From positions 5,237 through 25,965 of the forward strand of contig CAPNAQ010000007.1 of NCBI GenBank assembly GCA_948663505.1: a stretch of 20,729 nucleotides of DNA. The letters are read 5' to 3'. Positions 1 to 6,781 of this stretch are shown here, piece after piece. Each line of letters begins with the position of its first letter. Position 1 is the stretch's first letter. Below the pieces are notes generated by a model that saw only the letters and a list, made by a program, of their open reading frames with translations, had not been told where the DNA came from and did not search any database. This DNA is from an uncultured Clostridia bacterium. GTDB taxonomy: Bacteria; Bacillota; Clostridia; TANB77; CAG-508. Made by a program: the position numbers and the translations under genes.

Positions 1-314
1 ATAACTTTTTTATTATATTCATTTAATTTTGCATAATTTTCTAAAAATTTATTATCAATTAGATCGACAATTTCTAAAGATTCAGAATTAATTACTTCAC
101 TGAATAAAAAATTTGGTGAAATATGAAGTGCTTTACAAAGATTAACAATTGTATTAGCACTACCAAAAGATATACCACGTTCTAATTGACTAATATATCT
201 TGCAGATAGAGATAATTTTTCAGCAAGTGCTTCTTGAGTATATGGAGTATTTGATCTTGCAATTTTAATCTTTTTTCCTATATTTTTTCTTAGTTTTTGT
301 TCATTTTCAGTCAT
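1..314 (-). CDS. XRE-family helix-turn-helix regulator (partial, runs off left edge)
   Basis: Reading the minus strand from ATG at 314-312 gives 104 codons open to the window edge. A GGAGG ribosome binding site lies at 324-320, five bases before the start. Residues about 8-65 form a Cro/C1-type helix-turn-helix: the stretch reading TQEALAEKLSLSARYISQLERG is the two recognition helices, followed by the usual SANTIVNLCKALHISPNFLF helix pair. After residue 70 the protein enters an acidic, probably dimerising tail that continues outside the window. It is divergent from mraZ, with about 270 bp of shared upstream DNA that contains a perfect palindrome at 389-404, a candidate operator. The target genes cannot be told from the sequence. 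Confidence 0.85.
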   Translation of the reverse strand, partial: MTENEQKLRKNIGKKIKIARSNTPYTQEALAEKLSLSARYISQLERGISFGSANTIVNLCKALHISPNFLFSEVINSESLEIVDLIDNKFLENYAKLNEYNKKV

Positions 315-388
315 ATAAACCTCCAATTTATTAAATTTTATAAAAGTATAACAATCAATTTTACAAATTAAAATGAACTATTAATATC

Positions 389-404
389 ATAACATAATTG
401 TTAT
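389..404. promoter_or_regulatory. Perfect palindrome, candidate operator in the divergent intergenic region
   Basis: ATAACA-TAAT-TGTTAT is a perfect 6+6 inverted repeat upstream of the XRE-type gene. The octamer ATGAACTA occurs on both sides of it (373-380 and 405-412). XRE regulators commonly bind short dyads close to their own promoter, so this is a candidate autoregulatory site; the assignment is inference. The rest of 315-492 holds a second weak dyad (TGTCC at 425-429 with GGACA at 436-440) and no supportable gene. Confidence 0.4.
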
Positions 405-492
405 ATGAACTAATAGCATGATAATGTCCATTTTGGGACAGTCCCCATTTGAACATTAGTAACAAAAAATTAAAAAAATTTTGAAAAAACCC

Positions 493-521
493 TTGCAAAA
501 ATAAAAAAGTTATATTACAAT
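493..521 (+). promoter_or_regulatory. Sigma-A type promoter of mraZ
   Basis: TTGCAA at 493-498 and TACAAT at 516-521 are separated by exactly 17 bp. Transcription would begin near 528, immediately at the first GTGG box of the MraZ operator array. This is the only good promoter match ahead of mraZ. Confidence 0.6.
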
Positions 522-528
522 TTAAATG

Positions 529-576
529 AAGTGGAAAGAAGTGGTACAAAGTGGTATAAAAGTGGAAAGGAGTGAA
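529..576 (+). promoter_or_regulatory. MraZ operator: array of GTGG boxes at 10-11 bp spacing
   Basis: GTGG occurs at 531, 541, 551 and 562, with a degenerate GTGA at 572, each followed by A/T-rich spacer, giving a helical-turn period. MraZ is known to bind upstream of its own operon to direct repeats of short G-rich boxes (TGGGN boxes with 5-bp spacers in E. coli; AAAGTG-type boxes in Mollicutes). The array overlaps the predicted transcription start and the ribosome binding site region, which fits autorepression of the division operon. Confidence 0.7.
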
Positions 577-581
577 GCCAA

Positions 582-1007
582 TTGTTAATGGGGGAATATG
601 AGCATACATTAGATACTAAAGGTAGACTAATTATGCCAGCAAAATTAAGACAAGACATCGGAGAAAAATTTGTAATAACAAAAGGATTAGATGGATGTTT
701 ATTTGCTTTTTCTCAAGAAGAATGGGCTAACTTTGAAGAAAAATTAAAATCATTACCACTTTCAGACAAAAATGCAAGAAACTTTGTAAGATTTTTTCTA
801 TCAGGAGCAACAGAATGTGAAATAGACAAGCAGGGAAGATTTTTAATACCAAATAATTTAAGAGTTGCAATACAATTAGAAAAAGAAGCAGTAATAATTG
901 GAGTAGGAACTAGACTAGAAATATGGAATAAAGAGAATTGGCAAAAATGCGATGAAAATATATCTGCAGATGAAATTGCTGAAAATATGACAATGTTAGG
1001 TATATAA
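582..1007 (+). CDS. mraZ: Transcriptional regulator MraZ
   Basis: A 141-aa protein of the usual MraZ length, starting at TTG 582 so that the N-terminus reads [16 protein letters not shown], like the family's conserved start. AAAGGAGTG at 566-574 is the ribosome binding site. Both halves of the duplicated AbrB-like MraZ fold are present with their D-x3-R motifs (DTKGR near residue 11 and DKQGR near residue 82). MraZ is a ring-forming DNA-binding protein that represses the division and cell wall cluster, including itself; its boxes are seen directly upstream. The gene contains a CGG trinucleotide at 659, but out of frame (ATC GGA), so it is read normally. Confidence 0.95.
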   Translation: MLMGEYEHTLDTKGRLIMPAKLRQDIGEKFVITKGLDGCLFAFSQEEWANFEEKLKSLPLSDKNARNFVRFFLSGATECEIDKQGRFLIPNNLRVAIQLEKEAVIIGVGTRLEIWNKENWQKCDENISADEIAENMTMLGI

Positions 1008-1425
1008 CTTGAAAAAGTTTATATAAAAAACAGAAGAAAAAAGTACAAAAGATTATTACAAAAAACTAAAGATAACAAAACAAACGAAGAAAGTACAAAA
1101 GACTTTACAAAAGAAGAAAATACTTAAGATAATTATACAAAAGAATATAGAACAAAAGATAAAGTAACAAAAGAAAAAATATAGAATATAAAACTTAAAC
1201 AAAAGAGAAATATACAAACCTATAAATAAAAAGAAATACCAAAGTGAAATTTACATATATTAAGATAAACGGCTGGTAGTTATACCAGCTGTAATTGAAT
1301 ATAAGACTTTACGATAGACTTATATTTATACAAAATGACTTTGAAACAAGTATATAAGGTACTGCAAAATGTAGTTCATATAATAAGAGCAAAAAATTTG
1401 TTTCATAGGAGGGAATGATATAAGA
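1008..1425. other. Intergenic region between mraZ and rsmH with two hairpins
   Basis: About 420 bp with no supportable gene. The first half is purine-rich with repeated ACAAAAGA-like words. Two strong dyads follow: GCTGGTA-gtta-TACCAGC at 1272-1289 (extendable by C-G and G-U pairs to 1270-1291) and AATATAAG...CTTATATT at 1298-1326. Neither is followed by a T-run, so they are not typical terminators; they could be a leader structure or processing site. TATAAT occurs at 1379-1384 but has no convincing -35 partner. Confidence 0.5.
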
Positions 1426-2355
1426 TTGGAATTTAAACACATACCAGTAATGCTAAAAGAATGTATAGAAGGTCTAAATATAAAAGAAAATGGAATATAT
1501 GTAGATGGAACTCTAGGGGGAGCAGGGCATAGTAAAGAAATAGCAAAAAGATTATCAGATAAAGGCTTATTAATAGGAATAGACAGAGATGAGGAAGCTC
1601 TGCAAGCTGCAAAAGCAAATTTGAATCAATTTAATAATATAAAATATGTACAAGATAATCATGATAATATAAAAGAAATATTAGAAAATTTAAAAATACA
1701 ACAAGTAGATGGAATATTATTAGATTTAGGAGTTTCTTCATATCAATTAGATGAGAAAAATAGAGGCTTTAGTTATCTAGGAGAAAATCAATTAGATATG
1801 AGAATGGATAAATCTCAACAATTAACAGCACAAATAGTTTTAAACACATATTCAGAAGAAAAACTTGCAGAAATAATTTATCAATATGGAGAAGAAAAAT
1901 TTTCAAGACAAATTGCAAAAAATATATGTGAATATAGGAAAGATAAAGAAATAAAAACAACTAAACAGTTGGTAGAAATAATAGAAAAGTCAATACCAAA
2001 ATCGAAACAAAACGATGGACATCCTGCTAAGAGAACATTTCAAGGAATACGAATAGAAGTGAACAATGAAATAGAACCATTATATAATACAGTAAAAGAT
2101 TGTATTGATTGTTTAAAAAAACAAGGAAGATTATGTATTATAACTTTTCATTCTTTAGAAGATAGAGCAGTAAAAAATGCTATGTTAGAATCAAAAGGAA
2201 AATGTACTTGTCCAAGTGATTTACCTTATTGTGTATGTGGAGCTAAAACACTTGGAAAAATTATTACTAAAAAACCAATAATAGCAACAGAACAGGAGCA
2301 AGAGGGCAATTCAAGAAGTAAAAGTGCAAAACTTAGAATTTTTGAAAGGTTATAA
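1426..2355 (+). CDS. rsmH: 16S rRNA (cytosine1402-N4)-methyltransferase RsmH
   Basis: This 309-aa protein (family usual length about 310) methylates N4 of C1402 in the decoding centre of 16S rRNA with S-adenosylmethionine. The start is TTG 1426 (MEFKHIPVML), because the nearest ATG at 1415 is followed at once by a stop; AGGAGGG at 1407-1413 is the ribosome binding site with rather long spacing. The SAM-binding motif VDGTLGGAGHS lies near residue 27-37, the LLDLGVSSYQLDE motif near residue 98-110, and the family signature KRTFQGIRIEVNNE near residue 202-215. Formerly called mraW. It is followed after 30 bp by the ftsL-like gene, so the two are co-transcribed. Confidence 0.97.
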   Translation: MEFKHIPVMLKECIEGLNIKENGIYVDGTLGGAGHSKEIAKRLSDKGLLIGIDRDEEALQAAKANLNQFNNIKYVQDNHDNIKEILENLKIQQVDGILLDLGVSSYQLDEKNRGFSYLGENQLDMRMDKSQQLTAQIVLNTYSEEKLAEIIYQYGEEKFSRQIAKNICEYRKDKEIKTTKQLVEIIEKSIPKSKQNDGHPAKRTFQGIRIEVNNEIEPLYNTVKDCIDCLKKQGRLCIITFHSLEDRAVKNAMLESKGKCTCPSDLPYCVCGAKTLGKIITKKPIIATEQEQEGNSRSKSAKLRIFERL

Positions 2356-2385
2356 AATGAAGAAAAGAAAGAGAGGTGAAAACTT

Positions 2386-2907
2386 ATGGCACAAGCAAAG
2401 TATCAGTATGGAACAAGTCCGAGAAAAGTTGAGACTAATCCTAATTATAATAAGAGAAAAAAGAAAAATGTTAATACAAGAAAATTAGAAGTTGTAAAAG
2501 AGGTTCCTAGACAACAAGTTAAAATTTCTAAAAAGCAGAAGATTAAACAATTAAAAATGACTGTTATGGTTGTTGCTTTGTTTTTATTATTATTAACCAT
2601 AAGTTGTAGAAACTCTCAAATAGACAGACAGTTTAATAATATTCAAGATCAGAAAAAGGTATTAGCGGCATTACAAAAAGAAAATGAACAATTGAAGGTT
2701 AGTATTGAAAATAGCCTGAATTTAAGTAATGTTGAAAAAGTTGCAAAACAAGAATTGGGTATGGAAAAGTTGACAAATAAGCAAACTGTATATGTAACTT
2801 TGCCTAAAAAGGATTATGTGGAGTCTGCCTCTGAAAAGGTTATAATTGAAGAAGAGAAAAATTGGTTTGGAAAATTAACTGATTTTGTTAAAAATTTTTT
2901 TAAATAG
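2386..2907 (+). CDS. ftsL: FtsL-like cell division protein
   Basis: A 173-aa bitopic membrane protein. Residues 1-56 are a very basic cytoplasmic tail, about 58-74 a single transmembrane segment (MTVMVVALFLLLLTIS), and about 78-115 a coiled coil (ILE-rich heptads), as in FtsL, which joins DivIC/FtsB and recruits the septal PBP. GAGAGGTG lies just upstream of ATG 2386. Sequence similarity is low, as is usual for FtsL; the call rests on topology, size and position between rsmH and a class B PBP. A CGG at 2666 is out of frame (GCG GCA). Confidence 0.8.
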   Translation: MAQAKYQYGTSPRKVETNPNYNKRKKKNVNTRKLEVVKEVPRQQVKISKKQKIKQLKMTVMVVALFLLLLTISCRNSQIDRQFNNIQDQKKVLAALQKENEQLKVSIENSLNLSNVEKVAKQELGMEKLTNKQTVYVTLPKKDYVESASEKVIIEEEKNWFGKLTDFVKNFFK

Positions 2908-2918
2908 AATAAAAACCT

Positions 2919-2950
2919 ACACCTCTAATAAAATTAATAGAGGTGTTTTT
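2919..2950 (+). terminator. Rho-independent terminator after ftsL
   Basis: ACACCTCTA (2919-2927) pairs perfectly with TAGAGGTGT (2938-2946), followed by TTTTT. It lies between ftsL and the PBP gene, so the PBP is probably transcribed from its own promoter rather than as part of the mraZ operon. Confidence 0.75.
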
Positions 2951-2988
2951 ATTGTGAAAAAATTTTTCATAATAAAAAATAGTTGTAA

Positions 2989-3002
2989 GAGCAAAATTGC
3001 TC
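2989..3002 (+). promoter_or_regulatory. Small dyad in the PBP leader
   Basis: GAGCA-AAAT-TGCTC lies just ahead of the ribosome binding site GGAGG (3007-3011). It could be an operator or a leader hairpin. I see no convincing sigma-A promoter between the terminator and the PBP start, which would be compatible with an alternative sigma factor. Confidence 0.3.
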
Positions 3003-3016
3003 AAATGGAGGTTTTT

Positions 3017-4761
3017 ATGATACAAACAAATTTATCTACAAAAAAGAGAATGAGAAATATATTATTTATAGTTTTTATAATAATAGCATTATTAATACGG
3101 AAGAATAGGATACATACAATTTATAGATGGAAAAAGACTATCATCAATGGCATATGAACAACAAACATTAGACAGAACAATAAATCCAAAAAGAGGAACA
3201 ATATATGATTCAACAGGTAAAATTTTAGCACAAAGTAGTACAGTCGAGACAGTAACAGTAAATCCAGTAAATATAAAAAAAGATATGAAAGAGAAAGTTG
3301 CAAAAAAACTTTCTGAAATTTTCAATTTAGACTATGAAAAGGTTTTAAAGAAGGTTTCTAAAAGAAGTTCAATAGAAACAATTGCAAAAAAAGTAAGTAA
3401 AGAAGAAACTGATAAACTTAGAATATGGATAGAAGAAGAGGGAATTACAACAGGAATTAATATAGATGAAGATACAAAAAGGTATTATCCTAACAATAAT
3501 TTAGCGTCACAAATTATAGGTTTTTGTGGAAGTGATAATCAAGGTTTAGACGGAATTGAGGCTAAATATGAAAAAGTTCTTGCAGGATCAAAAGGAGCAA
3601 TAAAAAGACATACAGATGCAAAAGGAGGAGAGATTGGAGAAGAAGGCGAAAAATATGTTGCAGCAATTAATGGAGATAGTATTGAACTTACAATAGATAT
3701 AAATATACAATCTATTGTTGAAAAATATTTAAAAGAAGCATGTATAGATAATATATGTACAGATGGTGGCAATATTGTAGTTATGAATCCTAAAAATGGT
3801 GATATTTTAGCAATGGCAACATATCCAGATTATAATTTAAATGAACCATATTCAGCTTATACTGATGAATTAAAAGGAATATGGAGTGATTTAGAACAAG
3901 CAGATAAAACAAAAAATTTACAAGCTGTTTGGAGAAATAGAGCTATTACTGATACATATGAACCAGGGTCAACATTTAAAACAATTACAGCTTCTGCAGC
4001 TCTAGAAGAGAAGATTATAACAGATATTGATAAATCAGGGCAATTTGCATGTACAGGAGGAATAGAAGTAGCAGGTGTAAGGATAAAGTGTTGGAGATAT
4101 TATAGACCACATGGTGCTGAAAGTTTAAGACAGGGTTTAATGAATTCTTGCAATCCTGTATTTATTGGATTAGGTCAAAAAATGGGAGTACATACATATT
4201 ATAGTTATTTACAAAAGTTTGGTTTGTTAGAAAGAACAGAAATAGATTTACCAGGTGAGGCAGGAAGTATATTTTTAGCTGAAAATAAGGCTGGACCAGT
4301 TGAACTTGCTACAATTAGTTTTGGGCAAAGATTTGAAATCACACCTATTCAATTAGTTACAGCTGTATCTGCAATTGCAAATGGTGGTAATTTAGTTCAA
4401 CCTAGAGTTGTAAAAGCAATTATTGATAGTGAAACAGGAGAAAAAACTAATATAGAAACAAAAGTTAAATCACAAGCTATTTCTAAAGACACATCAGAAA
4501 AAGTATTAAGTATGATGGAATCTGTTGTAGCTGAAGGTACTCGGTAAAAATGCTAAAGTTGCAGGATATAGAATTGGTGGAAAAACAGGTACTTCAGAAG
4601 ATGGTGTTAATACTAATAAATATGTTACTTCTTTCTTAGGGGTTGCACCAATTGAAGACCCTCAAGTAGTGGTTCTCGTTACATTATATAATCCTACAGG
4701 AGAGGGGGGACACCAAGGAGGAGAGTGGTTCATTTTGTCGCTACATGAGATAGATGTTTGA
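3017..4761 (+). CDS. Class B penicillin-binding protein (SpoVD/FtsI type), 5' part; two +1 frameshifts at CGG; 3' end displaced by the element
   Basis: Transpeptidase that cross-links peptidoglycan in septum or spore cortex synthesis. Start ATG 3017 with GGAGG at 3007. The frame is restored twice by skipping the C of an in-frame CGG (3098-3100 and 4542-4544); numbering below is for that composite. Residues 1-27 hold a basic cytoplasmic end and the transmembrane helix, continuing after shift 1 as GRIGYIQFIDG. The dimerisation domain follows (NPKRGTIYDSTGK). The catalytic motifs are S318-T-F-K, S377-C-N and K522-T-G-T; the last is reached only after shift 2. Without shift 2 the ribosome meets TAA immediately after CGG. 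The element enters after GEGGHQGG, so the present frame ends at 4761 (580 aa) without the last helix and PASTA domain. Joined to 13688-13986 it gives 663 aa, close to SpoVD. A single PASTA favours SpoVD over FtsI, but this is not certain. Confidence 0.85.
3098..3101 (+). promoter_or_regulatory. Putative +1 recoding site 1 (CGGA in PBP)
   Basis: Zero frame from the PBP start reads ATA CGG AAG AAT and ends 18 codons later. Skipping C3098 gives ATA GGA AGA ATA, i.e. IGRIGYIQ, the standard end of the PBP membrane anchor, joined without a gap to the dimerisation domain. Confidence 0.75.
4542..4545 (+). promoter_or_regulatory. Putative +1 recoding site 2 (CGGT in PBP)
   Basis: Zero frame reads GAA GGT ACT CGG TAA and stops. 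Skipping C4542 gives E-G-T-G-K-N-A-K, the conserved EGTG motif before KTGT of class B PBPs. The skipped base is followed by GGT, so glycine is inserted exactly where the family has glycine. Confidence 0.8.
4712..4745 (+). repeat. Left attachment site: 12-bp core plus inner arm
   Basis: Core ACCAAGGAGGAG at 4712-4723, shared with the right end, then AGTGGTTC and the arm ATTTTGTCGCTACA (4732-4745). The PBP sequence lies to the left of the core, so this is the half of attP facing the host's left half of attB. Confidence 0.75.
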
Positions 4762-4784
4762 ACGAATGTGAATTACGGATATCT

Positions 4785-4813
4785 TATGCAACTGAATGAA
4801 GTGAAGTTGTATA
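4785..4813 (+). repeat. Hairpin element, copy 1
   Basis: TATGCAACT (4785-4793) pairs with AGTTGTATA (4805-4813) around an 11-nt loop, with one G-U pair. A second copy at 5858-5886 has the same length, and one pair differs on both arms together (T-A here, C-G there), so the stem is kept by compensatory change. Both copies precede the ribosome binding site of an element gene. Confidence 0.55.
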
Positions 4814-4868
4814 CCTTAAATACCATTCAAAAGACTTTACAATTTAGGAATAAATAAACAATCAAATC

Positions 4869-4908
4869 AAAGAGAAAGTAGTTTTGTTTTATAAATTACT
4901 TTCTCTTT
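4869..4908 (+). terminator. Perfect 12-bp hairpin ahead of the first element gene
   Basis: AAAGAGAAAGTA (4869-4880) and TACTTTCTCTTT (4897-4908) are exact inverse complements around a 16-nt loop. It may end read-through from the interrupted PBP gene or act as an attenuator for the gene at 4933. The T-run is short, so termination is uncertain. Confidence 0.45.
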
Positions 4909-4932
4909 AAAAATATACAAGGAGGACAAGAT

Positions 4933-5298
4933 ATGTCAAAAGAAAATATTATTGGTACAAATTTTATAATGACTAACAGAGATTTGATAACTAAATTTGG
5001 AGTAAATTCAGCTGTAATGCTAGGCGAATTATATGGGAGAATGAATTATTTTAGAAAAATAAATGAATTAAAATTTGGTTACTTTTTTGCGACAAAAGAG
5101 AGCATAGAAAAGAGTACAAAATTAAGTCCATATAAACAAAGAAAAGCAACATCAATTTTACAAACGGAAGGAATTTTAAATATAAAACATATAGACATTC
5201 CACCAAAGACTTATTATAAAATTAATGAAGAAAAACTTATGAAAGTACTGAAAAATTCAGTAGTCGAAAATATCGACAACAAGAGATTGAAAATTTGA
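4933..5298 (+). CDS. Winged-helix protein resembling mobile-element replication proteins
   Basis: A 121-aa protein with GGAGG at 4921-4925, seven bases before ATG. Residues about 55-105 (ATKESIEKSTKLSPYKQRKATSILQTEGIL followed by a KTYYKINEEKL wing) look like the winged helix found in phage and plasmid replication or DnaD-like proteins. No catalytic motif is seen. The stop at 5296 appears premature: the 15-mer GTCGAAAATATCGAC, coding VENID, ends the reading frame here and recurs at 5310-5324 in the +1 frame, where the frame continues to 5400 as EQLGVENIDYSMLKNLTQ. Two lost bases in homopolymers (near 5281 and 5304) would explain this. There is no CGG at this break. Function is inferred only from the fold. 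Confidence 0.55.
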   Translation: MSKENIIGTNFIMTNRDLITKFGVNSAVMLGELYGRMNYFRKINELKFGYFFATKESIEKSTKLSPYKQRKATSILQTEGILNIKHIDIPPKTYYKINEEKLMKVLKNSVVENIDNKRLKI

Positions 5299-5438
5299 AC
5301 AACTAGGTGTCGAAAATATCGACTACAGTATGTTAAAAAATTTAACACAAATAATAATAAGTAATAATAATAAAAAAATAATAAGTAATATCACACACTA
5401 AAAACTTAAATTGAAGAGAATCATTAAAAATCCAAGTG

Positions 5439-5551
5439 GGACATAATGTCCTAAATGAATATATCTTTACAGAGAGTGAAGGTATATGGAAAAAAATTGT
5501 TTTTTATAAGTAAATAGTTAATTATAAAAGAAAAAAGTGGACAGGTTGTCC
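5439..5551. repeat. Two GGACA-N3-TGTCC palindromes 100 bp apart
   Basis: GGACATAATGTCC at 5439-5451 and GGACAGGTTGTCC at 5539-5551. Each is followed by an alignable stretch of TATA and TTTACA(A/G)AGAGT. A third copy, GGACATCATGTCC, is at 6499-6511 overlapping the end of the tnpV-like gene, and a half-copy (TTTGGACACG) precedes the recombinase at 10613. They look like binding sites for one dimeric element regulator, or like repeated structured leaders. Confidence 0.45.
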
Positions 5552-5650
5552 ACAATTGATATAATTTTACAAAGAGTAAGGCTATAGCAATAAAAATATA
5601 TTATAAAAATGTATGCCTTTTTGTAATACATTTTTGTAAAAGTAATACTA

Positions 5651-5711
5651 TTAGAAAGCTTTGCTTTCAAAGGTTGTAAGGGGAGATGTAATACATCTAT
5701 TCTTGCACTAC
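5651..5711 (+). repeat. oriT-like hairpin block, copy 1
   Basis: GAAAGC-ttt-GCTTTC (5654-5668), then AGATGT-AAT-ACATCT (5684-5698), then ATTCTTGCACTAC (5699-5711). Copy 2 lies 960 bp downstream and aligns without gaps, sharing the last 13 bases exactly. A hairpin directly before CTATTCTTGC resembles the IncP-type arrangement of an inverted repeat before a nick site of form YATCCTGY. Since the element has no relaxase, mobilisation would have to be in trans. This is a resemblance only. Confidence 0.35.
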
Positions 5712-5857
5712 GCAAAAAAGTAAGAGAATTTTGAAAATGGGCTGAATTTATAAAATGAACAGTTAGAATTAAGTTAGTTGTTCGAACAAAGTTAAGATAG
5801 CTGTTTGAGCTATAGCGAATTACAGATATCTTATGCTATGTAGAGTTACAAATAACT

Positions 5858-5886
5858 TATGCAACCGAATGAAATGAGGTTGTATA
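5858..5886 (+). repeat. Hairpin element, copy 2
   Basis: TATGCAACC (5858-5866) pairs with GGTTGTATA (5878-5886), same length and loop as the copy at 4785-4813, with a compensatory base-pair change. It lies about 30 bp before the start of the next element gene. Confidence 0.55.
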
Positions 5887-5918
5887 CATTAAAAATTAAG
5901 TATAAGGAGAGATGAAAA

Positions 5919-6255
5919 ATGCTAAATAATGAAGAATTAAAATCATTTCAAGAAGAATCTGTTATTGATTCTTGGTATAATACTAGAGCAGAAGATTTAT
6001 ATATATTAAATGATGTTGATAAAAAGAAAATAACAGAAATAACAAAAGGAGAAGATACATATCAAAAAAAAAGCAAATGAAATATTCCAAATAGCTAAAG
6101 AGAATGATAGGGAAAGAATATTACAGAAGATAGATAAACATTGTAATAAATTAGTTAATATTGGTGGCTATGAAAACGAAAAATTTTATAAAGTTGGATT
6201 TATAGATGGAATTAATTTGATTATTGAATGTATAGGGGGAAAAGCAAAATGTTAA
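5919..6255 (+). pseudogene. Small element protein broken at an A9 run
   Basis: ATG 5919 with AAGGAGA at 5904-5910. The zero frame stops at 6078 after 53 residues, just after nine A's (6064-6072). Removing one A restores a 111-aa protein that runs to 6253-6255 and overlaps the ATG of the next gene (6249), as in translationally coupled genes. The C-terminal FYKVGFIDGINLIIECIGGK resembles the ends of small proteins (DUF6809-like) that often precede tnpV in clostridial elements; that link is weak. The break may be real decay, a sequencing slip or productive polymerase slippage on A9. It does not involve CGG. Confidence 0.5.
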
Positions 6256-6524
6256 GTAAATATGGAATTTTATATAGTAAATATTTAGAAGAATATAAGC
6301 CAATAACATATCAAGAATTGATCATGAATGGAACAATAAATGATTTTTTAGAATTAAAAGATAAAGAATTTAATAATTTAAGAAGTTCTATTGTAAATGA
6401 ATTAAAAAATAGATATAAGAAACCTAGTACAGATAGTTTTATAGAACAGACTGAATATAATTATTTTATTTATAATAAAGCAGATGAAATTGTAATTTGG
6501 ACATCATGTCCAAAATCAATATAA
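6249..6524 (+). CDS. TnpV-like transposon-encoded protein
   Basis: A 91-aa protein whose first 60 residues match the TnpV pattern: a YGxxxxxYLxExxPxxYxxLxxxGxLxxFL core (here SKYGILYSKYLEEYKPITYQ and onward) followed by a region rich in N and E. TnpV is a small accessory protein of Tn4451-like elements; its role is not known to me. I chose ATG 6249 with AGGGGGAAA upstream; it overlaps the stop of the preceding gene (ATGTTAA), which suggests coupling. The 3' end of the gene contains a GGACA-N3-TGTCC palindrome (6499-6511). Confidence 0.7.
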   Translation: MLSKYGILYSKYLEEYKPITYQELIMNGTINDFLELKDKEFNNLRSSIVNELKNRYKKPSTDSFIEQTEYNYFIYNKADEIVIWTSCPKSI

Positions 6525-6610
6525 AACTACATAGAGAAAGAAAATAGTTGAAAAAAGTACTTATATAAAATGTCGGACAAAAATCTGACATTTTTTTTAA
6601 AATCTGACAA

Positions 6611-6671
6611 GTTAAAGACTTTGCCTTTAAGTGTTTTAGGGGTGTATGTCAGACACATATTCTTGCACTAC
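6611..6671 (+). repeat. oriT-like hairpin block, copy 2
   Basis: TTAAAG/CTTTAA (6612-6630), then TATGT-cagac-ACATA (6645-6659), then ATTCTTGCACTAC (6659-6671). It aligns without gaps to 5651-5711. The hairpins persist although their bases differ, while the last 13 bases are identical, so structure and this sequence are both under constraint. The rest of 6525-6844 holds no gene apart from the promoter at 6782. Confidence 0.35.
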
Positions 6672-6781
6672 ATTAAAAATAAAATCAGTTTATAAAAATG
6701 TGGAAATTGTGCTAAATAAACTTTTTAACCCAAATGGTCAAGTCAAAATAATTCACTGCAAAATAATTTTATCAAATAGAA

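Larger units (their letters stand above)
5299..5918 (+). other. 620-bp element region with repeats, no intact gene
   Basis: Contains the out-of-frame extension of the preceding gene to 5400, two 13-bp palindromes of form GGACA-N3-TGTCC exactly 100 bp apart (5439 and 5539), an oriT-like hairpin block (5651-5711), a dyad ATAGCT/AGCTAT near 5797-5813 and the second covarying hairpin (5858-5886). I see no supportable intact gene. Confidence 0.5.

Noticed and set aside
361..609. Minus-strand 82-codon reading frame overlapping the mraZ promoter
   Set aside because: Composition is F/Y/L-rich from A/T-rich DNA, it covers the promoter and MraZ boxes, and it resembles no family.
1270..1326. Terminator between mraZ and rsmH
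   Set aside because: Both hairpins lack a following T-run, so I list them only as structure.
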